A stretch of DNA of 64,000 nucleotides, taken from Pyricularia pennisetigena (taxonomy: Eukaryota > Ascomycota > Sordariomycetes > Magnaporthales > Pyriculariaceae). Below the pieces are notes generated by a model. It ran no database searches. It was not told the DNA's origin and saw nothing but the letters and a program-made list of their open reading frames with translations. Each line of letters starts with the position of its first letter. Within the stretch, counting starts at the first letter, position 1. A program made the translations under genes and the position numbers. The stretch is taken from NCBI RefSeq assembly GCF_004337985.1, contig NC_043741.1:1024371-1088370 (forward strand), in the 5' to 3' direction. Of this stretch, positions 12,541-22,070 are shown one piece after another.

Positions 12541-13524
12541 ATCTGGGAGAGGGGGCACGGTTAATGTACAAATACGTTCAAACCAAAAACAGTGTCATCT
12601 CGTGTGTTGATCTTTTTTTTTTTTTTTTTTNNNNNNNNNNNNNNNNNNNNNNNNNNNNNNNNNNNNNNNNNNNNNNNNNNNNNNNNNNNNNNNNNNNNNN
12701 NNNNNNNNNNNNNNNNNNNNNNNNNNNNNNNNNNNNNNNNNNNNNNNNNNNNNNNNNNNNNNNNNNNNNNNNNNNNNNNNNNNNNNNNNNNNNNNNNNNN
12801 NNNNNNNNNNNNNNNNNNNNNNNNNNNNNNNNNNNNNNNNNNNNNNNNNNNNNNNNNNNNNNNNNNNNNNNNNNNNNNNNNNNNNNNNNNNNNNNNNNNN
12901 NNNNNNNNNNNNNNNNNNNNNNNNNNNNNNNNNNNNNNNNNNNNNNNNNNNNNNNNNNNNNNNNNNNNNNNNNNNNNNNNNNNNNNNNNNNNNNNNNNNN
13001 NNNNNNNNNNNNNNNNNNNNNNNNNNNNNNNNNNNNNNNNNNNNNNNNNNNNNNNNNNNNNNNNNNNNNNNNNNNNNNNNNNNTTTTGAAAAAAAAATAT
13101 ATATCTATAACAATAATGCGCTCCTCCATGGAGGCGCAATCCCGCTGCACCAGATACATGGATATATGATGATACGCGAGGGCAGGGGGAAATGGACAAA
13201 GTCACCATATACCATTTGACTGATTCCCAATCTCGTCGTCATTACAGGGGGTCGCTAATTAATAGTCTTGCGATACTCTGTTTTTAGAAAGTGGCGGTAG
13301 AAAACGTTAACCCTACCACGTTATCTACACCTTTCAAAGCATCAAGTTCCCTTCCAAAAAAAACCCCGGCGCTTGTTTGTATTGATCGCCCTCCATCACT
13401 CCTCAAGATCCTCCAGAAAATGGTGGGCTTAGGCATCATTCACCCAGTTCCAAGCACGTAGCAACCGAAGCGATCCAAATGGTGAAGGCTCATCGACCAC
13501 AACAATCGGCACAGGCCTAGTCTG
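12541..13524. other. Intergenic region interrupted by assembly gap
   Basis: Region between the convergent PER1 and NUP159 genes. It holds mostly gap, flanked by poly(T) on the left and an A/T-rich stretch on the right. No coding signal is visible in the sequenced parts (12541-12630 and 13084-13524). Confidence 0.7.
12631..13083. other. Assembly gap (453 N)
   Basis: Run of 453 undetermined bases immediately after a long T run, so the gap probably arose at a homopolymer that the assembly could not cross. Open frames spanning it are artefacts. Confidence 0.99.
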
Positions 13525-16500
13525 CTAATCTTCGTCGGTCATACGCCAGACGTTCGGCCCGGCCTTCTCCACGCTATCCCGCAGTTTGGAGATCGCCGCC
13601 GAACGCTTTTCCAGACGAGCACGGATTTGCTTCTTGTCATCGTCGCTGTAGCCGCTGAGCTTCTTGCGGGGAGAGTTGGTAATCGACCGGGCGGGGCTGC
13701 CGTTGTACGAGGCGACTGAAGATGTCAGCGCCATGGAGGCACCCATGAGCGTCGACGCACCCGGACTGAAGACGGACCGCGAAAGACGATGCTGATGTTT
13801 CTGCGGGGTTGAGAAGGGAGAGTTCTCCCGGCTGCCGTTGGCGGTCCCGAGCCCTTGCTGTAGGCGGAGTTTACGCAACTGATTCTCCAGCACGTCCACA
13901 TCACCGCTGCGCTTCTCCGCCATGCTGGTCATCTTCATGATGGTACGCAGGACAGCGTCGACGGTCGGCACTGCATTGGCGCCCGAGCCTGCCCCACCGA
14001 CCGATCCATTCCTCCGGGCGTCGAGCCCACCAGCCGTCGCCATCTTGGCGCGTAGCATAGTCAGCGATTCTTCGGCCTCGGCTAGTAGCTTGGAGAAGCT
14101 CGTGAATTGCTTCCTCAAATCGGCTTGCTGTGCCGCCTGTTCTGCACTCAGCGGAAGAGATCGCAAAGCGTCAGCTTGGCTCGGGTCTATGCGAGACATG
14201 ATGGTTTTCTTAATATCCATCTCCTTGATTCGCAACCGGGCTAGTCCCCTGCTCAGCTCCTGGCAGGCCTCGATGACCTCATCCACATTCTTAACGCGGC
14301 CATCCTCGAGCTCCACACGCAGCTCCTGGTCCAAGATAGTCCCCACGTCTTCGGCATCGCAAAGAATCCAGTCGTCCGGAATCTCCAAGTCTTCCCTTGT
14401 CTTGCGCGGCGTTCCCGGAGCCCGAAGCTTGCCCATGTGGCCAAGAATGTACTCCTTGAGGTGGCGAGCGTTCAAACCAAGCGTGTCCACCATCCGGTTG
14501 ATATCACGGTACATGGCTTCTGCTTGGGCGGGAACGGTCCTCCCAGCCTCCGGAGCACTGCCAGTGTTCGGCGTGAACTCGGCAAGCTCGAGCGTCGGTT
14601 GTGGTGGAGCATTCAACAGATCTTGCTTCCAGTCGTCCTCCTGATCGTGTAAGACTTGTGCTTCATCCGCCTCTCTCCTGGCCTGTGACCTCCTCTGCTC
14701 CTCCACGTTCGGGTCTGGCGTGTGACGACCAGGCTGTTGACGCGACATGCCACTGATCCCGAAATTGCCCTTGCTCCTCCCCAGGATTGATGATGCCATG
14801 GATGAAGCCATACCAGCGCCAGGGGCACTAACCGACCGAACCGAGTCGGATCTGATGACTCTCGGGGGCACAGCACCGCGAACCGGACTTGGTGACCTGG
14901 GGCTCGTGGCTACGGGTTGCGGGAAGAGAGGGGCGTTGCGGCTCATCTCACCAAACAGGAGACGGGATCCTGGCCGTGGTTCATCGGCCGGTGTGTGCGA
15001 GAAAATCCCACCCACGGGGCCACCAAATGAGCTCTGCGGAGTGTAGCCTGGTGGACTGAGGTCCTTGGTAACATCGACGCCGCTGCCTTCGCTATCGGGA
15101 GCAGATCCTTGATCGTCTTCATCGCCTTCCTGCTCTTCTTCTTCTTCTTCTTCTGAGAGCTCGTCTTCGTCGTCACTGCTGGGCATGGGCTGCTCCGTCG
15201 CTCCCTGGTTCTTGAAAGAGAACTTGGGTGATGACACGCCTGACTTCAATGGCTTTGGCTTGTCATCCGTAGACACAACGCCCGGGGGTAGTTTGAGATC
15301 TGCCATATTGTACTTGGATTTCTCCTTGACCGGGTCTGGGGGTAGTGGTGCATCATCGGGTGTCGCTGATAGCTCGCTGTTTGGGGATTCTGCAGGCAAA
15401 GAGGTAAAGTCAGTAACCTCTCGCTGGGGATGTGATGATTCTATGTGTTCGGGTATCCGAGGCGAAGCGGCGGACGACCCAGAGGATTCGGAGAGCGTGA
15501 AGGTCGTCTTACTGGTTGATTCCGGTGGTAATGGCAGGCTGGCCTCGGCAGCCTTCTTATCCGGTGTTGACGGTGCCGCATCGGGCTTCTTGACTGAGGA
15601 AAATATTGAAGAGGTTTGCGTCGGCGCACCAAAGATGCTGCTTGTGCCTCCTGGAGCTGGCTTGTTGCCAAAAATGCTTCCTGTGGATGTTGTGTTACCG
15701 AAAATCTTGCTAGGCGCAGGCGAAGAGCTTGGCGTTGTCGATGCCCCAAAAGTTCCGAATGGGTTCTTCTTCTCTGAAGCTGGGGTGGCATCGGGCTTAG
15801 AAAATATAGATTTTGGCGGCTCATCAGGTTTTGTGGAGCCAAAAATTGACTTCGTCCCGGAACCAAACAAGCCAGGCTTGTTGCCGGAACCAGCGAATGG
15901 GTTGGGTTTCTCCGTTGCCGCAGAGGGGGAAGCTTTTGCCTCCGACGGTGGGCCAAATGGGTTGGGCTTGTCAGCTGCAGCAGGTGGAGAGGACTCTGCC
16001 TGCTTGGATGGTGCCCCAAATGGATTGGGCTTGTCACCCTGGGCTCCGGATATGGTCGGGGCACCGAATACCGATGAACCGGGGGTAGACGAAAATATGC
16101 TGGTGGGCTTCTCCACGGCTGCTGGGGTGACTGCTGCTGAGATTTCGGATTCCATGTCGGCATCTTTGCTCTCCTCTGTCGCCGGTGTCTTGGCTGTGTC
16201 TCCAAGCGAGAGGCCGAATCCTGAGCCAAACAAAGAGCCACCACTAGAAGTAGTCGGCTTTTCGTTGTCATTGGCCGTCTTGGGGTCTGCCTTGAAGGTT
16301 GTACCAAGCACAAAAGGCGATGATCCAAATGGCGTCGACCCTGTGTTTGTCTTGGAGGCTGGAGGTGGGAAGGAGGTAGTTTGGTTCATGCCTGTGTCTT
16401 GTGAGGTGGAAGCAAAAGAACCTGACGGTGCTCCAGCTCCAAAGATGCTACCACTGTTGTTACCACTGCCGCCACTGGCGAGTGAGCCAAAGCCGCCCTT

Positions 16501-18501
16501 ATTGGCAAAGGCCGAGAATCCACCGCCACTGGCTGGAGTAGAAGTTCCGCCCCCAAAGATCTTACCAGTTCCGCCAGACCCAGTGGAGCCGAGCCCCGAC
16601 TGTCCAAAGGCAGGTGATGCCGCTGAGGTGCCTCCGGTAGCCCATGGAGACGATTTAGCCCCCAAGCCACCGCCGAGTGCCGAAGACTGTCCAAACGCAG
16701 GCGCGGCAGATGCGCTCCCCAGCGTTGACGTCGAGCCGAATGCAGGAGTGGCGGAAGTGCTACCAAGCGCTGAGGTAGACCCAAACGCCGGTGATCCAAA
16801 GGCGGATTTCCCACTGTCTCCCCCAGCACTTCCAAATGCAGTCTTACCGAATGCCGGGGCGGTAGAAGGGGTGGCGGCTGCAGATGAACCCCACGGGGAT
16901 GGCTTTGCGCCGAGCGCAGAGGAACCTCCAAAACTTGGGCCAGGTGTTGGTGATGCCCCAAAGGCGGATGTGGTCGTGGTGACGGGGGTGGCAGCGGTGG
17001 CAGTACCATTCGTACTTTGGGCCGCTGCCATACCCGGATATGTAGTACCCTGTCGGATAGATTCGTTGTAGACAATCCACCAAACCGACAGGACGCCCTC
17101 GTTGTTCAAAGCCCACAGACCAGGGAGGGGTCCCGGAGACTCATCCATCTCGTCTGTTGGGATGGGCTTGTATACCTTGTCCTTGCTGGATAGATCAAGC
17201 GCCGTACCAATGGGGAACGTGTCCATGTAGTCTTCGCCCATTGGCAATTCTGCCCGTTTTGTGTCATCAGCAAACTCCGTGGTAGTGAAGACGTTGGTGA
17301 TCTTTTCAGCAGAAACGGTCGACGTAAGCGGAGCTTTTGACCTTGTCAATAGTCCGATAGCCTCTCTACAAGTGGATGAGACAAGGAGAACATCTTGGAG
17401 ATCAGGCGGGAAGTCCTTGAGTCTCAAGATTGTGTGGTGAGGTTTCTTCTCAGAGCCGAAAGGTTCAACCGGATCCGTCAGCTTTTGAAAGACGTAACTC
17501 GCCGGACTTCCTTTCTCTTGGTGCCTCGTGATAATATTGTATGTCGACGGCCCATCCCCGTTTGTCACGTTGTGGACAACGAGAAACACATTGTTTTCCA
17601 GCCATGCGACGGAAGCAACTGTGAGAGGTCGGTTAGCTACAAAATCTCGGGACACTGTTGTTTCTAAGGGAGGCAAGCAATGCCTGTTAACAGTAGGCTT
17701 ACCATGATGATTATCAAGGCCACTGGGTTTTGGTATGTTTGCCTTGCTGGTTCCGTCTGGAGTCAACTGTTCGAGGGTTCCATCGGCAAGACCTGCCACA
17801 AGCTGTTTGCCTTTGGTACTCCAAGCTGCACTTGACACGCCCGCCTTCATCACAGGACCGCTAGGACCTGAGACCAAGCCTCGCTGCTTCAGATTCGCCA
17901 CGAGTAAGTTACCGTTGTTTGTGACAACCAGTACAAGCTCGGCCATATCGGGATTTGGATTCGGAAGAAGGGTGCGCAGAGACTCGCCGCTAGTGGAGAT
18001 CTCCATCACCGGCTGGGTCGATCCTTGTGATACAGACTGGACATCGTACACCGCTAGCCCGCCACCCGACTCGGCAGATATGATGAGGTATTGCTCATCA
18101 CATGTGAATGCAAGTTGTGATATCCTCATGGGTAGTGGGAGTTTTGCCTGCGGCTCGAACGGCCGCACCTCGCTGTCGCCAACCTTGGCCGCTTGAAACG
18201 CCTTCCGTACGGATTCCGTTGTCGCTATGTGGACAGCGTCTGGACCGGCGGCGGCCACAAGGCCTTTCTTCGACGCGATGCTTATCAGCGACGCGGTTGG
18301 CGCAGGCTGATCGGTCCATTTGGACGTCAGCTGGACTCTGGCATCGCCCGCAAGCGAGAGAAAGCCCAGGTTTTCTGTCTGAATGAGCTCGAGATCGGGC
18401 CCTTGTGTAGTCGAGCCTGCAGCCCCTGTCGCCGCTCCCGATCCGGCTCCTTGGGATGCGCCCGTCAGGGCGCTGGACGCATTGCCAAAGCTGAAGGCCA
18501 T
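13525..18501 (-). CDS. NUP159: Nucleoporin NUP159 / Nup214 homologue
   Basis: Two exons: 18501-17703 and 17618-13525 (1630 aa), with an 84-bp intron at 17702-17619 (GTAAGC donor, GCTAAC branch, CACAG acceptor). The intron is a multiple of three and stop-free, so it can be mistaken for coding sequence. Nup159 sits on the cytoplasmic face of the nuclear pore and anchors the DEAD-box helicase Dbp5 for mRNA export. Seen: N-terminal domain of about 430 residues with WD-like strands, as in the Nup159 beta-propeller. Then an FG-repeat region (about residues 480-930) of SAFG, PAFG, KPNPFG and SIFG units. Then an acidic block (about 1080-1100) and a C-terminal coiled-coil region ending SVEKAGPNVWRMTDED. 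The start MAFSFGN was chosen because the FG-like N-terminus fits the family; the 124-codon upstream extension is low-quality leader. Confidence 0.92.
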   Translation of the reverse strand: MAFSFGNASSALTGASQGAGSGAATGAAGSTTQGPDLELIQTENLGFLSLAGDARVQLTSKWTDQPAPTASLISIASKKGLVAAAGPDAVHIATTESVRKAFQAAKVGDSEVRPFEPQAKLPLPMRISQLAFTCDEQYLIISAESGGGLAVYDVQSVSQGSTQPVMEISTSGESLRTLLPNPNPDMAELVLVVTNNGNLLVANLKQRGLVSGPSGPVMKAGVSSAAWSTKGKQLVAGLADGTLEQLTPDGTSKANIPKPSGLDNHHGKPTVNRHCLPPLETTVSRDFVANRPLTVASVAWLENNVFLVVHNVTNGDGPSTYNIITRHQEKGSPASYVFQKLTDPVEPFGSEKKPHHTILRLKDFPPDLQDVLLVSSTCREAIGLLTRSKAPLTSTVSAEKITNVFTTTEFADDTKRAELPMGEDYMDTFPIGTALDLSSKDKVYKPIPTDEMDESPGPLPGLWALNNEGVLSVWWIVYNESIRQGTTYPGMAAAQSTNGTATAATPVTTTTSAFGASPTPGPSFGGSSALGAKPSPWGSSAAATPSTAPAFGKTAFGSAGGDSGKSAFGSPAFGSTSALGSTSATPAFGSTSTLGSASAAPAFGQSSALGGGLGAKSSPWATGGTSAASPAFGQSGLGSTGSGGTGKIFGGGTSTPASGGGFSAFANKGGFGSLASGGSGNNSGSIFGAGAPSGSFASTSQDTGMNQTTSFPPPASKTNTGSTPFGSSPFVLGTTFKADPKTANDNEKPTTSSGGSLFGSGFGLSLGDTAKTPATEESKDADMESEISAAVTPAAVEKPTSIFSSTPGSSVFGAPTISGAQGDKPNPFGAPSKQAESSPPAAADKPNPFGPPSEAKASPSAATEKPNPFAGSGNKPGLFGSGTKSIFGSTKPDEPPKSIFSKPDATPASEKKNPFGTFGASTTPSSSPAPSKIFGNTTSTGSIFGNKPAPGGTSSIFGAPTQTSSIFSSVKKPDAAPSTPDKKAAEASLPLPPESTSKTTFTLSESSGSSAASPRIPEHIESSHPQREVTDFTSLPAESPNSELSATPDDAPLPPDPVKEKSKYNMADLKLPPGVVSTDDKPKPLKSGVSSPKFSFKNQGATEQPMPSSDDEDELSEEEEEEEQEGDEDDQGSAPDSEGSGVDVTKDLSPPGYTPQSSFGGPVGGIFSHTPADEPRPGSRLLFGEMSRNAPLFPQPVATSPRSPSPVRGAVPPRVIRSDSVRSVSAPGAGMASSMASSILGRSKGNFGISGMSRQQPGRHTPDPNVEEQRRSQARREADEAQVLHDQEDDWKQDLLNAPPQPTLELAEFTPNTGSAPEAGRTVPAQAEAMYRDINRMVDTLGLNARHLKEYILGHMGKLRAPGTPRKTREDLEIPDDWILCDAEDVGTILDQELRVELEDGRVKNVDEVIEACQELSRGLARLRIKEMDIKKTIMSRIDPSQADALRSLPLSAEQAAQQADLRKQFTSFSKLLAEAEESLTMLRAKMATAGGLDARRNGSVGGAGSGANAVPTVDAVLRTIMKMTSMAEKRSGDVDVLENQLRKLRLQQGLGTANGSRENSPFSTPQKHQHRLSRSVFSPGASTLMGASMALTSSVASYNGSPARSITNSPRKKLSGYSDDDKKQIRARLEKRSAAISKLRDSVEKAGPNVWRMTDED

Positions 18502-19506
18502 GACTGTTGCGAGATAGCCGCCTTTAGGTGGAGTAGACCAGCGTCTCATAAAACGCCTGCCCGTCGCATTTGAGAAATTCGCGTCGCTCGGCTTGGCGTG
18601 AACAAACTTGTCGTGGTTTGGTCCTGCCTGGACGGTATTGGGAGAAGAAATGCGAAAGATCAACCGCGAAGCTCGGGGAGGTCGTGTTTTTTTTTTCCCT
18701 GGTAGAAGCCAAAGGCAATCACTAGAAGACTTGCTCAATGGCAATAGATGCGCGTCGATCTCCGGTTTGCCAGATCTTCCCGGGTGCAGATATCGGGAAG
18801 AGATAAGGTATCTAGAAAGCGGTATGGTAAGCCCTCGTGAGCCCGACAAAGTCCTTGATTGATGCTGCACCACGCTTTCTGAGCAGCCGTTAAGAAATGA
18901 AGCTGTTGAACAGAGTCGATGCCGACGCGATTTTTAGTGGGTCCTTCTTTTATCCTTGTCAAAGCATGTGGGTACCAACCAGGCTAACCAACAGCTGGAG
19001 AACAGCTATCCCCCACTTGCTGGAGGCCGGTAGCTAGGCAGAAGGTCAAGGAGATACGAGCTTTTGGTCAAGTACTTGGCGTGTAGATGAACAATGACAG
19101 TCGATAGTGATAATTCTAATGGTGGATAATAACACTCAACTGGAGCAATTATCTCTAGACTAAAAGAGTGTTCTCTTCCCGGATTTTCTGTAGTTCTCGC
19201 AATCAATCTGCTTACTGATACTCAGTAGATGAGAAAACGTCTATTTCATTTTCGCCATCAGAGCCGTGTGCAGTAAAAGTTACATATAAAGTACATCATC
19301 ACAGGGTAGCTGGGTAAGCAGTGATAATGGCCATCATCATCTCTCCTCAATCCTAATCATCCATGGTTTCCTCATTTGCCGCATTACTATTGAGCGCCTC
19401 ACACTTCTGCCAGCGAGAATGTACTGATAATCGTCATGCTGATGGCTCAATGTGGCCAAGCCGTCTCAAATCTCGCCGCTCCATAGTCCACTAAGCCTTT
19501 ATATCC
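18502..19506. other. Intergenic region, no gene recognised
   Basis: Promoter/5' leader of NUP159 and 3' flank of the proteasome gene, both on the minus strand. An in-frame, stop-free extension of NUP159 runs to 18873 but has no conserved features. Nothing else recognised. Confidence 0.6.
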
Positions 19507-20420
19507 TCATGAGTCAACCTCCATACTGTCGCCTTCGGCGGGTACCTCGGAGACACTGATGAAATTGCTCAGCTCCTCCTTCTTAACGATCTTGTCATTA
19601 AGCACAGCCGTCGTGCCCCGGGCAAACTTGTAGCTTTGCAGCTTCTTTGACCTCTCGTTAGGCTTGATGTAATTGCGCAGCAGTCTCGTCTTGTCGGCTG
19701 TGATAACGGCCACATCAACGTTGCTTCCCGATCCCAGATCGTTCCAAATACCGGCTTGAATCGCATCACTGCACAGCTTGATCGCCTGTGCCTCATCAAG
19801 CTTGCTCTGCCACTGAGTTTCAAACACCGACATGGCGGCCAGCGATCCTGAGCCCATGGTGACATATGGGAGCTTGTCGGTGCTACCATGTGCGTGGACG
19901 GTGAACAGATGCGTGCCAGTAGGGTCGACGCCCGCAACGACGAGGTATGCACCGATGTGGCCCTGGTATTGGAAGAGGTGTTGCTTGAGCATGGTCATAC
20001 ATGTAACGACGCGAGGTTTGCGGCCTGTTGACAGTGAGTGTAGTTCCAGCTGAGACGAGATAATGGCTGTTGTGAATTCCGTATCGGCTGCCGTACCAGC
20101 TCCGGCACACCAGATCTGAGGCGAGATGTAGTGAAGCTTCTCGCAGTTCTTGTCTGCAACGATCGGCCCGCTCGTCGCTCGAGTGTCGGCGGCGATCTGT
20201 TTGTTAATGCGGGGGTCAGTAAGCTTGCCTGTTGCTTCTAAAAAGGTTACTCCGGTTTATCGGAAGCAGCCCAGTTGTAAAAAGAATCCCTTACCACCAC
20301 ACCGCCGTCAAATATGCATCCGACAATAGTGGTACCTGTGCTAGTGGCTTTGGGAAGCGGCACTCCACGGGCGTGCAACGCATTGTTGCGGTTGACGTTG
20401 GAGAAGTCGAAACCAGGCAT
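19507..20420 (-). CDS. PUP1: 20S proteasome subunit beta-2 (trypsin-like)
   Basis: Two exons: 20420-20295 and 20196-19507 (271 aa), with a 98-bp intron at 20294-20197. The beta-2 subunit carries the trypsin-like active site of the 20S core. A 29-residue propeptide ends with the usual Gly before the mature N-terminal threonine (T30 in ...TSTGTTIVG). The catalytic partners D46 (IAADTRAT) and K62 (NCEKLHYI) sit at mature positions 17 and 33, as expected for an active subunit. The [10 protein letters not shown] and [13 protein letters not shown] segments are typical. Length matches the family (yeast Pup1 is about 261 aa). The C-terminal tail is the long arm that wraps around the neighbouring beta-3 subunit in this family. 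The intron falls directly after the first strand (CIFDGGVV). Confidence 0.95.
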
Positions 20421-20903
20421 CTTGAATACTGGGACCTATAGGTTTATCGCTTTTCGTGTGTCCCCCTCTTTTCTTTTCGTTTGAGGCAGCTTTTGGAAAT
20501 TTGGTGGTTGTTTAGCAGGGAATGATGGTGTTGACCGTTGGATGAAAGTATGAAGTCGGCGGTGATGTCTAATGGGGTACGCACTCGCGGTAGCCTTGTT
20601 CGCGGGAGCTCCAAGCTACTGTAGATTGAGACGGGTGGATCAAAGCTGGGTGGTGAGTGCAGGCGGTGACATAAGCAACGGGATGCAGACAAAGTAGATC
20701 TTACAACACGTGACTATGCAATTTTCCTTGTGTTACAAGCATAAGACCTTCAAACATCACGACCTAACTTGTCACGTTGCTGAAGATAGATATTCGAGAC
20801 TGATTAGTCTTGAGAGCTTACTGTTTCACTCATCGGACTCCTGATTTTGGGGAGGGTATCACATAAAAATTTTTTTTAATCCACATAAGATATGCAACCT
20901 GGC
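20421..20903. other. Intergenic region, no gene recognised
   Basis: Upstream region of the proteasome subunit gene and downstream flank of the next minus-strand gene. No further coding or RNA signal seen. Confidence 0.55.
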
Positions 20904-21560
20904 TCAAAGATGTAATCCGCCATTGGCATCGTTCTGCTCATCCTGCTCAGCCTCTCGCATTCTTTCCTCCAATGCTTGACGTAGCTGCTGATCCGTTAAC
21001 CTGCCACCTCCCGAGCTTGCTGAAGGTGTTTGTGTGTCCATGTGGATTTGTCCGTTTCTAATCGTGCCCATTTGGATCGTTCCATCCCTCCAAGCCTCCG
21101 AGAGTCCACTGAATCGATCATCTGTGGTACCTTGGCCGTTGACTGTCGACGTGGTGGTGTTGTTTGTTGTAGGGGCGCCAGTGCTTCCAGGCGCAGTGCT
21201 CTCTGTAGCTTGCTCGCCCCTCTGGCCCCTCTCTTCCGCGCTCTCAAATTCAGTCCAGCTGCAACCCCGGTTCTCTTCAACCTCGACGCGGACGAGCCGG
21301 ATGCGCTCCTGCATGCGCTCAATGACATCCTCATTCTCCTTGATGGCGTCAATACAGTCCTGGTCCGGCTGTGCTGTGCCATCTCCTCCATGTACTGGCT
21401 CCTTGCCTTCCGCGAATGGCCTGAGCTGCTCGTTGGAGTAGTCTAGATGCGCGATGGAGTTGCGAATTTCTAGAACTTTGAGGTGAAGACTTGCCAGCGA
21501 GAGGTCTTTGATAGCCTCTGCAAAGCGTGCTGGTGATATAGGCAGGGTTTCAGACGACAT
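20904..21560 (-). CDS. Conserved ascomycete coiled-coil protein, function unknown
   Basis: Single exon of 218 aa, with the start placed at the ATG giving MSSETLPISPARFAEAIKDL. The in-frame ATG at 21644 adds 28 unremarkable residues. The N-terminal 110 residues are predicted helical and charged (SLHLKVLEIRNSIAHLDYS, then a CIDAIKENEDVIERMQERI stretch with heptad-like spacing) and look conserved in style. The middle is a Thr/Asn/Gly-rich linker, and the C-terminus is another charged helix (LRQALEERMREAEQDEQ). No catalytic motif, membrane segment or signal peptide. It could be a small subunit of a cytoplasmic or nuclear assembly; I do not recognise a named family. It shares a 510-bp divergent promoter with the rhomboid gene. 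Confidence 0.75.
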   Translation of the reverse strand: MSSETLPISPARFAEAIKDLSLASLHLKVLEIRNSIAHLDYSNEQLRPFAEGKEPVHGGDGTAQPDQDCIDAIKENEDVIERMQERIRLVRVEVEENRGCSWTEFESAEERGQRGEQATESTAPGSTGAPTTNNTTTSTVNGQGTTDDRFSGLSEAWRDGTIQMGTIRNGQIHMDTQTPSASSGGGRLTDQQLRQALEERMREAEQDEQNDANGGLHL

Positions 21561-22070
21561 GGTGGTTGAGGAGTGAGCGTAGAGACCCAGGGGAGGTACA
21601 GAATACGGGGCGGTGTTATAAGTCGGCCTCAAATTTCCAGTCACATATAAGAGTTGAGGGTTAGCAGAAGCTCTGTATGCAAGGTTAAATCTGCTGCTTC
21701 AAGTTTGTCTTCAAATTCTCAACTTTCTGGCCTCCACCCTTAAGTCCCAACACATTACCAGTACCTTCCGTCCCTGCCATAGGAAGAGGTACGTAATATA
21801 GGCAACAGCACGTCGCTACCTATGGTGGGGCACAGTACAACAGTGCCAAAGGAGTCTAATGATTTTGTTAGGAGTGGGTCGACAGTACCTATGATGTGGG
21901 CCCTTACTACCGCGACTGAACCGCGCCAAAGTTTTTGCTAGTGAGGCCGAGAGTGGAACATATCGATTGCGCATACTACCGATCAAACCTCGCCGTCATC
22001 GTAGGACTTGTAACCAGAAGATGCCAACAGACTCCTGGATGCACACATAGCGGCTCCCGTCTTGAACGCC
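21561..22070. promoter_or_regulatory. Divergent promoter region
   Basis: 510 bp between the start codons of the minus-strand coiled-coil gene and the plus-strand rhomboid gene, so it must hold both promoters. No specific binding site is identified with confidence. Confidence 0.5.

Noticed and set aside
12561..13208. Open frames through the N run
   Set aside because: Made of undetermined bases and homopolymer; no real coding evidence.
13922..14644. 240-residue plus-strand frame
   Set aside because: Antisense shadow of the NUP159 coiled-coil region, without features of its own.
15185..17071. 628-residue plus-strand open frame
   Set aside because: Antisense of the FG-repeat part of NUP159; its Pro/Gly/Val composition is the complement of the repeats.
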